DNA of 64,000 bases from an uncultured bacterium (GCA_903906425.1 CAIVKH010000080.1:1-64000); one strand, 5' to 3'. Shown: positions 34,160-43,588, numbered from the stretch's first letter. Numbers and translations: made by a program. Notes: generated by a model from the letters alone, not told the origin.

Positions 34160-35263
34160 ATGAGCGAAACCAACCAGCTGATGTCCACGCCGCGAACCGT
34201 GGACATCGAGATTACGCCGCGGTGCAACCTGCGTTGCTCGTACTGCTATTTCTTCGACAACCCCGGCGAGTGTTACGAGGAGCTGCCCGCGGCGGAATGG
34301 CTGCAATTCTTCGAGGAGCTTGCCGATTGCCGCGTCATGAGCGTGTGCCTTGCGGGCGGCGAACCGTTCATCCGCGCGGACCTCCGACAACTACTCGGCG
34401 GCGTCGTGAAAAACCGCATGCGATTCTCGCTGCTCTCGAATGGCGGCCTGATCGACGACGACATCGCCGCATTCCTCGCGACGACGGGCCGCTGCGACCA
34501 GGTGCAGATTTCCCTCGATGGATCGCGCGCCGAAGTCCACGACGTGTTCCGCGGCCGCGGTTCCTTCGCCGGCGCGGTGCGCGGCATCCGCACGCTGCAA
34601 CGGCACCGCGTTTCCGTCGGCGTGCGCCTGACCGTACACCGGCGCAACGTGGGCGACATCGCGGCCGCCGCGGATTTCATCCTCGGCGAACTCGGGCTGC
34701 CGTCGTTCGGAACGAATGCCGCGTCATATCTCGGCACCTGCCGGTCGCGCCAGGACGATGTCGCGCTCTCGCTCGAGGACCGCTTCACCGCGATGGAGGC
34801 GCTGCTGGCCGCGGAGAAAAAATATCCCGGCCGGATTCTCGCGCGGGCCGGCCCGCTTGCCGATGCGCGCACATGGCGGCAGATGGAACGGGCGCGGATC
34901 GACTGCGCCCCGGCGTTTCCGTCGTGCGGGCGGCTGACGGGCTGCGGCTGCGTTTTCTGGCGCATGAGCATCCGCGCCGACGGCGCGATGATTCCCTGCA
35001 CGCTGCTGCCGCACCTGACGATGGGAAGGATCAACCGCGATTCGCTGAAGGAAGTCTGGCAGAAGGCTGCGGCGCTCGCCGGAATGCGCGACCGCACTTC
35101 GATGCCGTTGAGCGAATCGCGGCACTGCGCCGGTTGCGCCTATCAATCCTATTGCACCGGCAACTGCCCGGCGCTCGCCTACACGATCACCGGCGAGGTT
35201 CATGCGCCCAGTCCCGATTCGTGCCTGCGCGACTACCTCGCAGCGGGAGGCCGGATTCCATGA
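34160..35263 (+). CDS. Radical SAM/SPASM peptide-maturation enzyme (ScmE-like)
   Basis: A 367-residue enzyme. The radical SAM cluster motif CNLRCSYC places Cys22, Cys26 and Cys29; GGEP follows (LAGGEPFIRADL), and VQISLDGSRAEVHDVFRGRGSFAGAVRGI is the typical SPASM-protein segment. The C-terminal half has many Cys (SCGRLTGCGCVFW, MIPC, HCAGCAYQSYCTGNC, SC) fitting auxiliary 4Fe-4S clusters. In the family, such enzymes install thioether or C-C crosslinks or epimerise RiPP precursors. The substrate is likely the 33002 peptide. Ends in ATGA overlap with the second radical SAM gene. Confidence 0.9.
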   Translation: MSETNQLMSTPRTVDIEITPRCNLRCSYCYFFDNPGECYEELPAAEWLQFFEELADCRVMSVCLAGGEPFIRADLRQLLGGVVKNRMRFSLLSNGGLIDDDIAAFLATTGRCDQVQISLDGSRAEVHDVFRGRGSFAGAVRGIRTLQRHRVSVGVRLTVHRRNVGDIAAAADFILGELGLPSFGTNAASYLGTCRSRQDDVALSLEDRFTAMEALLAAEKKYPGRILARAGPLADARTWRQMERARIDCAPAFPSCGRLTGCGCVFWRMSIRADGAMIPCTLLPHLTMGRINRDSLKEVWQKAAALAGMRDRTSMPLSESRHCAGCAYQSYCTGNCPALAYTITGEVHAPSPDSCLRDYLAAGGRIP

Positions 35264-36336
35264 CGACGACGCCCCCGCTGACCACGCTCTATTTGTACCT
35301 GACGGAAGGCTGCAATCTTTCATGCAAACATTGCTGGCTGAATCCGCCGTTCGATCCCGACGGCACGCGGCACGCAACGCTGCCGCTCGAACAGATCCGG
35401 CAGGTCGTGGACGAGGCGCGTCCGCTCGGCCTGAAATCGATCAAGCTCACCGGCGGCGAGGCGCTGCTGCATCCGCGCATCATGGATATCGTGGCGCTGG
35501 CAAAGGCGGAAAAGTTCGGGCTGATCATCGAGACGAACGGCGTGCTCGTGAACGATGCGCTCGTCGCCGCGCTGAAAGATCACGGCGATGTTTTCGTCTC
35601 GGTGTCGCTCGACAGCCACCGCGAGGAAGTCCACGAGGAGTTCCGTGGCAGTAAAGGCTCGTTCGGGAAGACGGTGGCCGGAATCAAAAAATTCGCGGAG
35701 GCCGGGCTGTCGCCGCAAGTCATCGGCTCGCTCATTCCGCAGAACCGGCACGAAATGCCGGAGCTGGTGCGCTTCGCGCGCGGCCTCGGCGCGGGATCGT
35801 TCAAGATGAATGTCGTGCAGCCGACGACGCGCGGCGACCAGATGCACCGGCGCGGCAACGCGGTATCGCTGCCGGAAATCCTGGAGGTCGGCCGCGATCT
35901 CGTGGACTTCGTCGGGCCGGAAACGGGCATGCGCGTTTATCCGGATTTGCCGCACGCATTCCGCCAGCTCAGCACGCTCTATCGCGATGGCGGAGGCCGC
36001 TGCACGGTGAAAAACATCATGGGCGTGCTGGCCACCGGCCGCTACGCGCTCTGCGGCATCGGCACGACCATGAAGGAACTCGTGTTCGGCGAAGTCGGCA
36101 AAGACGCGCTCGCGACGGTCTGGGAATCGCATCCGGTGCTCCGGCAGATCCGCGACGACCTGCCGCAAAAGCTCGGCGGAATCTGCGGCCGCTGCCTCAT
36201 GAAAAACCCGTGCATGGGTTCGTGCGTCGCACAAAATTTTTATCGGAAACAATCGCTCACGGCGGCCCACTGGTTCTGCGAGGCCGCAAACGAAATAGGA
36301 ATTTTTCCGGAGACGAGGATTCAGCCCGGCACGTGA
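35260..36336 (+). CDS. Radical SAM enzyme with C-terminal Cys cluster (ScmF-like)
   Basis: A 358-residue enzyme. Cluster motif CNLSCKHC gives Cys18, Cys22 and Cys25. It continues LKSIKLTGGEALLHPRIMDIVALAKAEKFGLIIETNGVLV and FVSVSLDSHREEVHEEFRGSKGSFGKTVAGIKKFAEAG. C-terminal cysteines (RCTVKN, ALCGIG, GICGRCLMKNPCMGSC, HWFCEA) fit SPASM/twitch-type clusters. It is a paralogue of the preceding gene; two such radical SAM proteins in tandem is a feature of the SynChlorMet cassette as I recall it. Start ATG overlaps the preceding stop. Stop is 11 bp before doublet 9. Confidence 0.9.
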   Translation: MTTTPPLTTLYLYLTEGCNLSCKHCWLNPPFDPDGTRHATLPLEQIRQVVDEARPLGLKSIKLTGGEALLHPRIMDIVALAKAEKFGLIIETNGVLVNDALVAALKDHGDVFVSVSLDSHREEVHEEFRGSKGSFGKTVAGIKKFAEAGLSPQVIGSLIPQNRHEMPELVRFARGLGAGSFKMNVVQPTTRGDQMHRRGNAVSLPEILEVGRDLVDFVGPETGMRVYPDLPHAFRQLSTLYRDGGGRCTVKNIMGVLATGRYALCGIGTTMKELVFGEVGKDALATVWESHPVLRQIRDDLPQKLGGICGRCLMKNPCMGSCVAQNFYRKQSLTAAHWFCEAANEIGIFPETRIQPGT

Positions 36337-36347
36337 GCGCCGGACTT

Positions 36348-36394
36348 TTCCAATGATTGGAAGCCAGCGCCGCCGGAATTTCCAATCATTGGAA
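36348..36394. repeat. Palindrome doublet 9, between convergent genes
   Basis: Copies at 36348-36362 (G centre) and 36380-36394 (C centre), spacing 32 bp, exact reverse complements. It lies 11 bp after the radical SAM stop on one side and one base after the ABC exporter stop on the other, so it cannot be a promoter element of either gene. Confidence 0.93.
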
Positions 36395-36395
36395 A

Positions 36396-38150
36396 TCACG
36401 CCGGTGGCGGCGCTGGCCGGACGGTTCCGCCTTCGACCAAAAGAATACGATCCACGTCGCGGATCACTTGTTCATGATGAGAAATGACCAGAAAAGTTGG
36501 ACGCCGCTCCATGTTTCGCAGGCGTTCCCAGATGCGCGCGCGATCCTCGCTGTCGATCCAGCTCATCGCCTCGTCGAGCACGACGATGGGCGCGGCGGAA
36601 AGCAGCGCGCGGGCGAGCGACAACCGCTGCCGCTGTCCGGCGCTGAGCTGGTCGGCGCCTTCGCCGACGCGCGCGACGAGGCCGCGCGGCAGCTGGCGGA
36701 TCGCGCCGGCCATGCGCACGGTTTCGAGCGCGCCCCAGATTTCTTCCTCGGATGCGGCGGGCCGGCCATAGGTCAGGTTCTGGCGGATGGTGCGCTGGAA
36801 CAGCGGCGCGTCCTGCGGCGCGAGCGCGACGAGGCGGCGGCCCGGCTGCGCGTTGATCGCATGGGCGTCGCGGCCGCCAACGAGAACCTGCCCGTGCCGC
36901 GGCCGGTACGAGCCGCACAGGAGATTTGCGAGCGTCGTCTTGCCGGAGCCGTTGACGCCGACGAGCCCGACAATTTCGCCGTGCCGGATGGTGAAGGAAA
37001 CATCGCCGAGGACTTTCTGGTCGGTGCGGTAGCCGAATTCCACGCCGTCGAAAATGATCGCCGGTGCCGCCGTGGATTCCGGTGCGCCCGCGGTGGGCAC
37101 GGACGAGTCGGGAGGTTCGTCGAGGATCGAACGCAGGCGGCCGGCCGCGGCGCCGATCTGGCCCATCTCGCTGGCGAGGTGGCCGAGGCGCGCCAGGGGT
37201 TGCGCCAGTTGCCAGACATAGCCCATCAGCATGAACAGGTCGCCGAGGCTGAAATCATTGCGTCCCGAAATGCGCGCGTTCACGGCGGCAACCGCCCCTG
37301 CGATGAATACCGCGACACCGCCGATGCGCGACAGGTTCGCCATGGCCGGAGAGATCCACGCGTCGTTGTAGCTTTGGAGCAGTTGAGTGTCGCGGAAACC
37401 GCGCTGGAGTTTTTCGAACCGGGCGCGCTCCGCGTCAGCCTGCCCGAAAACGCGGACCAGCCGGATGCCGCGCAGCGTGTCGAGCACGTGCAGATAAAGC
37501 CGCTTGCTGCGGGCAAACGAAAGCTGGGAGAGCCGGTGAAAACGCCGGCCGCTCCAGACCGCCAGCAGCGCGAGCAGCGGCAGCGGGGCGAGGGCGAGCA
37601 GCCCCGCCCACCACAGCGTCGAGGTGATGATGGCCAGCGCCGCGATGCCGCGCGCGACGGACTCCATGGTGGACGGCGCCAGTTCGACAAGAAACGCTGT
37701 CACTTTCCCGGGATCGCCGTAAAGCCGCCGCAGGCTTTCGCCGGCAGCGTGGCGGTCGTGGTAGGCCATGGGCAGTGTCTCGAACCGGCGATAGACCGCG
37801 TTTTCGATCTCCATGGTCACGCCGTGGACGATGCGCGACTGCTGGATCTGACGCCAAATGCCGGCAAGACCCGCAGCCAGTCGCAGCGCGGCGAGCGTTG
37901 CCAGATAGACGATCAGCAGGTGGATACTGGCACTGCCGCCCTTCGCGCCAAGTGCGTCATCGACGAGGTGGCGGTAGAACACCGGTTGAACCAGCGCGAT
38001 GGAGGCTTCGGTCGCGATCATGCACACCATGAGCAGATAGGTTTCCCGGTGCGGGCGGAGGAACGGGCGAAATGACAGCAATGTCGCCAGCAACCTTCCT
38101 GCGCGGCTTGCGGCCATTCCAAGCCGCGAACGAACCGGTGAAGTGCTCAT
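36396..38150 (-). CDS. ABC exporter, fused permease and ATPase
   Basis: About 584 residues. N-terminal six-helix transmembrane domain (about 20-320), then an ABC ATPase: Walker A VGVNGSGKTT, Q-loop LAPQDAPLFQRTI, signature LSAGQRQRLSLARALLSA, Walker B IVVLDEAMSWIDS, switch His in ISHHE. No C39 peptidase domain. This half-transporter type works as a homodimer and exports peptides, lipids or drugs. It is convergent with the radical SAM genes and divergent from the outer-membrane barrel, so it is regulated separately. Export of the mature RiPP-like product is a reasonable guess; a glycolipid is the alternative. Start is the ATG at 38150; a longer frame to 38351 lacks protein-like character. Confidence 0.85.
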   Translation of the reverse strand: MSTSPVRSRLGMAASRAGRLLATLLSFRPFLRPHRETYLLMVCMIATEASIALVQPVFYRHLVDDALGAKGGSASIHLLIVYLATLAALRLAAGLAGIWRQIQQSRIVHGVTMEIENAVYRRFETLPMAYHDRHAAGESLRRLYGDPGKVTAFLVELAPSTMESVARGIAALAIITSTLWWAGLLALAPLPLLALLAVWSGRRFHRLSQLSFARSKRLYLHVLDTLRGIRLVRVFGQADAERARFEKLQRGFRDTQLLQSYNDAWISPAMANLSRIGGVAVFIAGAVAAVNARISGRNDFSLGDLFMLMGYVWQLAQPLARLGHLASEMGQIGAAAGRLRSILDEPPDSSVPTAGAPESTAAPAIIFDGVEFGYRTDQKVLGDVSFTIRHGEIVGLVGVNGSGKTTLANLLCGSYRPRHGQVLVGGRDAHAINAQPGRRLVALAPQDAPLFQRTIRQNLTYGRPAASEEEIWGALETVRMAGAIRQLPRGLVARVGEGADQLSAGQRQRLSLARALLSAAPIVVLDEAMSWIDSEDRARIWERLRNMERRPTFLVISHHEQVIRDVDRILLVEGGTVRPAPPPA

Positions 38151-38259
38151 GGCCTTCCGCACCGGCCATTTTCCGATTCCCGATGGCGGCGGGGGATTCG
38201 GTCGCTTTTGAACAGGTACATGCTGCTTCCTCAAACGTTCCACTATACAGGTGAGAAAA

Positions 38260-39489
38260 ATGAAAACAACCATGCTGCGAATCCGTCTTTCCGCGACAGT
38301 CATTTCACTGCTCGCGCCCCTTGCGGCCTCCGCCGATCCCGGCGACGGCATCGGCGTCGGGTCCTGGCTACTCAGCCCCTACATCGACATCAACGCCACC
38401 TATGATTCGAATGTCTATAAGACCCGCGACAACGAGATCGCCGACACCTTCTTCGAACCTGAATTTGGCCTACGCATGAGTTCGTCCACCGAGACCAATC
38501 TGTTAACCCTGCGAGGAAACGCCTTCATGTCCCGCCGCGAATACTCATCGGAAAGCTCGCAGGATTTCAGTTCGTGGGGCGACAATCTGAGCCTCCAATA
38601 TGGACGGCCCGAGCACTTCACCATCGAAGGCATTCAAAGTTTCCGTCACGTACAGGACTACGACCGGCACGCCTCAGACATGGAGTCGTCCGGTCTTTCC
38701 GAAAGCATGGTGCAGGACATCCACACCCTCAGCGCGGAGCGCAACATCAACCAGATCGGTCTCGGTGCAACCCGCCGCCTCACCGACAAGACCGAGCTCA
38801 CCCTCGGGTACCGTTACTGCGACGTCCTCTATGCCAATGATCAGTTCCTCGACCTCGACGGACAGGTGGGCCAGATCGATGCGGCCTATCTCATGACCGA
38901 CAAGACCGCCGCATTCCTCAGCCTTCACGGAGGTATCCAGAATCAGGAAGGAACCGACGGATCGGCAACCTATGCCATCGCCCGCCTGGGCGCGACCACG
39001 CGCGGCTCTGATAAGATGGCATACAACGCCGGCGCCGGTATCGAGCACTACACCCGCCCCGTCGCCAGCGGCAATGAAAGTTTCGACACCTTCAACTTCA
39101 ACGTCACCGCCGACTGGTATGTCACCGAAAAAGTAACCCTGCGCTGCGGCGGCCTCAACGGCACGCAGCTATCCTCCTTTTACGAAGGCAACGGCCTCAA
39201 CTATGTCAGCGGCTGGGCCGGTGCCGGCTACCGCTGGAAACCCAGTACCATCTTATCCGTCCGTGGCATCTATCGCCGCGACAGTTATCTCGATCCCGTC
39301 CCCGACGGCAACACCACCATCGACCGTGCCGACACCCGGATTGAGGCTCACGCCCGCATCGACTACACCGCCCCCGCCAACTTCCTCAAACTCTACTTTG
39401 AAGCATCCCTGGACATCGCTGATTCAAACATCAACACTGCGGACTATGTGGACAAACGCATCATGGTCGGCGCAGAACTCCTCTATTGA
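38260..39489 (+). CDS. Outer-membrane beta-barrel protein, EPS-associated
   Basis: A 409-residue protein with an N-terminal signal peptide (LSATVISLLAPLAASADPG), then alternating amphipathic strands and polar turns through to the end. The C terminus (VDKRIMVGAELLY) ends in an aromatic residue, the usual insertion signal of outer-membrane barrels. The NATYDSNVYKTRDNEIADTFFEPEFGLR opening matches the BBP2/OMP_b-brl_2 type often found in EPS loci as the barrel partner of short Wza proteins. Likely part of the EPS export pore with the 7629 product (inference). It begins 109 bp from the divergent ABC gene. Codon style resembles the first EPS segment again. Confidence 0.78.
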   Translation: MKTTMLRIRLSATVISLLAPLAASADPGDGIGVGSWLLSPYIDINATYDSNVYKTRDNEIADTFFEPEFGLRMSSSTETNLLTLRGNAFMSRREYSSESSQDFSSWGDNLSLQYGRPEHFTIEGIQSFRHVQDYDRHASDMESSGLSESMVQDIHTLSAERNINQIGLGATRRLTDKTELTLGYRYCDVLYANDQFLDLDGQVGQIDAAYLMTDKTAAFLSLHGGIQNQEGTDGSATYAIARLGATTRGSDKMAYNAGAGIEHYTRPVASGNESFDTFNFNVTADWYVTEKVTLRCGGLNGTQLSSFYEGNGLNYVSGWAGAGYRWKPSTILSVRGIYRRDSYLDPVPDGNTTIDRADTRIEAHARIDYTAPANFLKLYFEASLDIADSNINTADYVDKRIMVGAELLY

Positions 39490-39544
39490 TCAACTTACCG
39501 CCCGGCCATCGAACTTATCCCAAAGCCGCACGATCAGGGCCGAC

Positions 39545-39591
39545 TTCCAATGATTGGAAAACCACGGCCGGCGAGCTTCCAATGATTGGAA
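39545..39591. repeat. Palindrome doublet 10
   Basis: Perfect copies at 39545-39559 and 39577-39591 (both G centre), spacing 32 bp; 55 bp past the barrel gene stop and 76 bp before the next start. Confidence 0.93.
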
Positions 39592-39667
39592 CTTATCGGA
39601 CGATAAAGCCCACGCGCTCAACTTTTGAAAAAGAAACAACCGATACTTAGGAAGGAATGAAATCATC

Positions 39668-40198
39668 ATGAAGACTGCAATATGCCTGGTTATTACCGCG
39701 ATAACTCTTACAGCAAACTGCGCCCGCGCCGACTATGTCGAACCCTCCGATGAACAAATCGAGCAGGCCGCGGCTGAGCCGGCGAAGGTGGAGGCTATGG
39801 CCAAGGACGCCACCGTGTTGGAAGGTGCCATACTCATTAAAGATGTGGTCGTAAAGATCGTGGATACCGCCCTTCCGCCCGTTACGCGCGACAAACGCAT
39901 CGGATCGGTCGTCGCCTGCGTCTTTCGGATCATGGTCACCAGAAGCAAGGAACTGTCTGTCGCCCTGGCCCGCGCCATCGCTGCAAGCCCCGGTGCCAGC
40001 GCAACACCGGACGTCGTCTCTGTCATCCAGCAGGCCGTGATGAAGGCCGCCGGCGCCGACGCCGGCAAGGCATTCGGCAACTCCTACATTCTCGCCATGC
40101 AAACCGTAGCCGGTGCGCCCGGTGGCGGAAAGTCTGTTCCGCCACTGCCTCCGCCCCCGCCCGTTGCCATCCCTTATGAAGGACAGAGCCTGCCCTGA
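39668..40198 (+). CDS. Secreted protein of unknown function
   Basis: A 176-residue protein I do not recognise. A signal peptide (MKTAICLVITAITLTANCARADY) predicts export to the periplasm. The mature part is helical and alanine-rich (EQIEQAAAEPAKVEAMAKDATVLEGAI, VTRSKELSVALARAIAASPG), followed by a proline-rich tail (SVPPLPPPPPVAIPYEG) that could span or contact cell wall. AGGAAGGAA lies upstream of the ATG. Last gene of the EPS-like segment; position beside the barrel suggests an accessory in export. Confidence 0.6.
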   Translation: MKTAICLVITAITLTANCARADYVEPSDEQIEQAAAEPAKVEAMAKDATVLEGAILIKDVVVKIVDTALPPVTRDKRIGSVVACVFRIMVTRSKELSVALARAIAASPGASATPDVVSVIQQAVMKAAGADAGKAFGNSYILAMQTVAGAPGGGKSVPPLPPPPPVAIPYEGQSLP

Positions 40199-40767
40199 TA
40201 GCCTGAGTTACTTGAGAATTCCAAACGGAACGGCCATGGACTTTTTTCTGGCCTATGTCTAACCAAACGAAAAAGATGTTTGTCCACAATCAACGATAGA
40301 ATCAAACAGATGGGAACTTAGCAGGCCAGCGCCGAGAATGAACTCGCGGCGTTTGTATGAGCGATGAACGCGCTCAGATCGCTGGATGCGGGCGCAATGC
40401 CGGTTGAGATTTTGCGAATGAGGGTGGTCCGTGCAAACGGGCCGCCCATTTTCGCGCGGAAATGAGGACCACAATGCGATCAATGTAAGGCGCGAGATTT
40501 TGGCGCGGTGTTTTCGTGACCTGCTCGGTGAATTTTCAGAGCATCTTGCCCGTTGATGAGCGATTCCGCTGCTTCGTGAACGAGGTCAATTATTGATTTA
40601 CGGGCGATGGCAAGCGACTGATCTGGACGTGTGGAAGCAGTTTGGCGAACGTCACTCCAGGTCTGAATGCGAGATGGCCCCTATGAATTTCCACTTGATG
40701 GGAAATCAGCACAGTGAATCATTGGAAATGACCGGAGACATCGAATGAAGCGAAAACAAATTGCGCC
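40199..40767. other. Intergenic region at the end of the EPS locus
   Basis: About 570 bp without a supportable gene. A short minus-strand frame at 40259-40483 has no family I recognise. The only structured element is a decayed palindrome doublet near 40689-40727. The sequence is less GC-rich than the flanks and marks the change from EPS genes to saccharolytic genes, perhaps an old insertion or deletion point. Confidence 0.5.
40689..40727. repeat. Degenerate palindrome doublet 11
   Basis: A weak copy TTCCACTTGATGGGAA (40689-40704) and a half copy AATCATTGGAA (40717-40727), closer together than in intact doublets, 41 bp before the beta-helix gene. It looks like a doublet in decay. Confidence 0.5.
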
Positions 40768-43497
40768 ATGAGCACTAGCATTGCCCGAATCCTTGCGAGC
40801 GTGTTGACGCTCGTCGTTTCTTCCGCCGCGGCTGCGGATTTCTACATTGCGACCGATGGCGACGACGCAAATCCAGGTTCGCAGGCCAAGCCTTTCGCTT
40901 CGCTCGAACGCGGGCGCGATGCAGTGCGCGCGCTGAAAAAAAACGGACTGCTCAAGGAGCCGGTGAATGTTTGGCTGCGCGGCGGCGTGTACCGACTGAA
41001 CAAACCGGTGGTGTTCACGCCGGCCGATTCGGGCACGGCGGACGCGCCGGTCAATTATGCGTCGCCGTCGGGCGAGCGCGCGATCTTGAGCGGCGGCGTG
41101 CGGCTCACGGGCGCGTGGCAGCAGACGCCGGGCAAGCCGTTCTTTCAACTTGAGATTCCGCAGGCGCGCGACGGCAAGTGGATTTTCAATTCTCTGTTCG
41201 TCAACGGCCAGTCGCGGACGCGGGCGCGTTATCCGAATTTCGGCGAGAAGGAACTGCGCGCCACGGGCCGCGAGCCGGGCGGTGACCCGCGGCAGGCGCT
41301 GCAATATCAGCCCGGCGATTTCAATCCGGAATGGACCAACCCGCAGGACATGGACGTGGTGTTGCTGTGCTCGTGGACGCCGACGATCCATCGCATCAAG
41401 GAAGTTTTGCCGGAGCAACGTGTGTTGCGTTTCCACAGTGCGCATGTCCGCACGGTGGATTTCTGGGAGCGCAATTTTCGCTTCTACATCAGCAACGTCT
41501 TCGAGGCGCTGGACGAACCGGGCGAGTGGTATCTGAACCGGCACACGGGAGTTCTTTATTACTTCCCGATGCCCGGCGAGGACCTCGCGACGGCGGAGGT
41601 TATCGCGCCGGTGATGAAGTCGCGCATAATCGAATTCGCGGGCGATCCGGCGGCGGGCGCGTTCATCGAGAATCTGCATTTTCGCGATCTGGCGTTTCGT
41701 CATCTCGATGGCGACATGGACCGATACAACGGCGCGTACCGGCAGGGGCACATGTATCTCGACGCGGCGATCAGCGCGCGCGGCCTGCGCAACTCCTCGT
41801 TCGAGCGATGCGAGCTTTCGCAGCTCGGCGAGTATGCGATGGAGCTGGCCGACGGCTGCGGCGACGTGACGGTGCGGCAGTGTCACTTCTGGGATCTCGG
41901 CGCGGGCGCGATGATGCTCGGCGTGACTGATCTGCCGACGCTCAAGGCATCGCCTGGCGATGCGGCTGCGGGCACCGGCCCGTGCGCTGTGCGCGGGCTG
42001 GTGATTGACAACAATTGCATCCACCGGCTCGGCACGATCTGGCACGGCTGCTACGGCATCGTGAACCGGTTCGCATCGCAGACGCAGATCACGCACAACG
42101 AAATTTTCGACACGCACTGGGATGCGATCGGCCTCGACGCGCGATGGACGTGGAAGGGCGAGAAATATGCCGGCGGAAATGTCGTGGCCTACAATCATCT
42201 CCACGATCTCGGCCTGCGCTATCAAACCGATGCGGCCGGCATCTACCAGTTCGGCCCGCTCGACACGCACATCCACCACAACCTGATCCACGGCACGTTC
42301 GCCTATCCGTATATCTGCGGCTTCGCGGGCATCTATCTCGACGAGCAATCGCGCGGCGCAGTCGTCGAAAACAATCTGGTCTATAACGTGGAGTGGTACG
42401 CTTATTTTCAAAACAAGGGCACGGACAACCTGATTCGCAACAACATCGGTGCGTTCGCGCGCAGCGGATTCATCGGGCGCGGCAGCACAGATAAAACATG
42501 GCCGTTCAACTTTTTCGAGGTCACTCGGAACATCTACATCGCCCGCGACACGCTCGGCATCGCTCAAGAATGGGGGCCGGGCACGAAGCCGCCGGTGCTG
42601 TGCGACAACATGTATTGGACGCTCGCCAAAGACGCGCCGCTGACGTTCGCGAACAAGAGTTTCGAAGCGTGGCAGGCCGCGGGACACGACACGAATTCCG
42701 TCGTCGGCGATCCCGGCTGCCGCAATCCGGCTGCGTTCGATTTTTCACTACCGCCCGACGCGCCCGCGTGCAAAAAGATCGGGTTCGTTCCGTTCGATGA
42801 TGAACTCCGCAAGGCCGGACTTTATGGCGATGCCGCGTGGCGCGAGCTGCCCAAAAACTTTCCGCCGCGCAAGCCCTCCGCAGTCTGGAGCGAAGAGGAT
42901 CTCGCGCGCTTCAACAACTTCGAACTCGATTTCAACCTCATGAAAGACGGTGCCGAGCCACCGGTGTTTCACGTCACCGACGCGAAGAATGCGGGCTTCG
43001 CCGTCACCAGCGAAATCGCCGGCACGCACGGAAAAAAATGCCTGAAATGCACCGACAAAAAAGGACTCGCGAAATCGTTCTATCCCTATCTCAACTTCGC
43101 CCCGCGCGCGCTCAAGCAAGGTTCGATCACGTTCACGTTTGCCGTGCAACAGCCCGCAACGAATGCCTCGAACATGTACATCTCGATGCGCGGCGATGCC
43201 GACGTGACCGGGCCAGCAGTCGGCATCGGCCGCGACGGTGTGGTGCAGGCCAACGGCAAGAAAATCGGCAAACTCGATCCGGGCGAGTGGACGCACTTTG
43301 AATTGCGCTTCGACCTCGGCGCGAAGAACACCGGGCACTACATACTCACAGTCCGCAATCGCGCCGGGCAAACCACGCACACGTTGCCGTTCGCGGCTCC
43401 GACCTTCAATGCCATCAAGTGGCTCGGCCTGACCACGCCCGACGCCGCCGATGGCGTGATCTACCTCGACGAACTCAAGCTGCAAATCACGGACTGA
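40768..43497 (+). CDS. Secreted right-handed beta-helix protein, carbohydrate-active candidate
   Basis: A 909-residue protein with a signal peptide (ASVLTLVVSSAAAADF). ATDGDDANPGSQAKPFASLERGRDAVRAL is the standard opening of right-handed parallel beta-helix proteins; Asn- and Asp-rich PbH1 coils follow to about residue 640 (for example NNCIHRLGTIWHGCYGIVNRFASQTQITHNEIFDTHWDAIGL and VVENNLVYNVEW). The last 220 residues form a separate sandwich-like module (GTHGKKCLKCTDKKGLAKSFYPYLNFAPRALKQGSITFTFAVQQ) that may bind carbohydrate. Such proteins are lyases or glycosidases acting on polysaccharide; the exact family is not clear. It precedes a GH28 gene, suggesting polysaccharide breakdown. Confidence 0.8.
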   Translation: MSTSIARILASVLTLVVSSAAAADFYIATDGDDANPGSQAKPFASLERGRDAVRALKKNGLLKEPVNVWLRGGVYRLNKPVVFTPADSGTADAPVNYASPSGERAILSGGVRLTGAWQQTPGKPFFQLEIPQARDGKWIFNSLFVNGQSRTRARYPNFGEKELRATGREPGGDPRQALQYQPGDFNPEWTNPQDMDVVLLCSWTPTIHRIKEVLPEQRVLRFHSAHVRTVDFWERNFRFYISNVFEALDEPGEWYLNRHTGVLYYFPMPGEDLATAEVIAPVMKSRIIEFAGDPAAGAFIENLHFRDLAFRHLDGDMDRYNGAYRQGHMYLDAAISARGLRNSSFERCELSQLGEYAMELADGCGDVTVRQCHFWDLGAGAMMLGVTDLPTLKASPGDAAAGTGPCAVRGLVIDNNCIHRLGTIWHGCYGIVNRFASQTQITHNEIFDTHWDAIGLDARWTWKGEKYAGGNVVAYNHLHDLGLRYQTDAAGIYQFGPLDTHIHHNLIHGTFAYPYICGFAGIYLDEQSRGAVVENNLVYNVEWYAYFQNKGTDNLIRNNIGAFARSGFIGRGSTDKTWPFNFFEVTRNIYIARDTLGIAQEWGPGTKPPVLCDNMYWTLAKDAPLTFANKSFEAWQAAGHDTNSVVGDPGCRNPAAFDFSLPPDAPACKKIGFVPFDDELRKAGLYGDAAWRELPKNFPPRKPSAVWSEEDLARFNNFELDFNLMKDGAEPPVFHVTDAKNAGFAVTSEIAGTHGKKCLKCTDKKGLAKSFYPYLNFAPRALKQGSITFTFAVQQPATNASNMYISMRGDADVTGPAVGIGRDGVVQANGKKIGKLDPGEWTHFELRFDLGAKNTGHYILTVRNRAGQTTHTLPFAAPTFNAIKWLGLTTPDAADGVIYLDELKLQITD

Positions 43498-43588
43498 ATC
43501 CCGATGAAAACGAATCTTGCAGAATCGTCGCAAGTCCACTCGCTCTGGATCGCGCAGCACACGCAAAAGAGAAAAGCGAATTCGCGGC

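Noticed and set aside
40199-40260. T-run at about 40241 as an intrinsic terminator for the EPS locus
   Set aside because: The T-run sits in the loop of a weak GGCCA/TGGCC dyad rather than after a stem.
40259-40483. Minus-strand 74-residue frame as a transposase remnant
   Set aside because: No transposase motif could be identified; similarity was only an impression.
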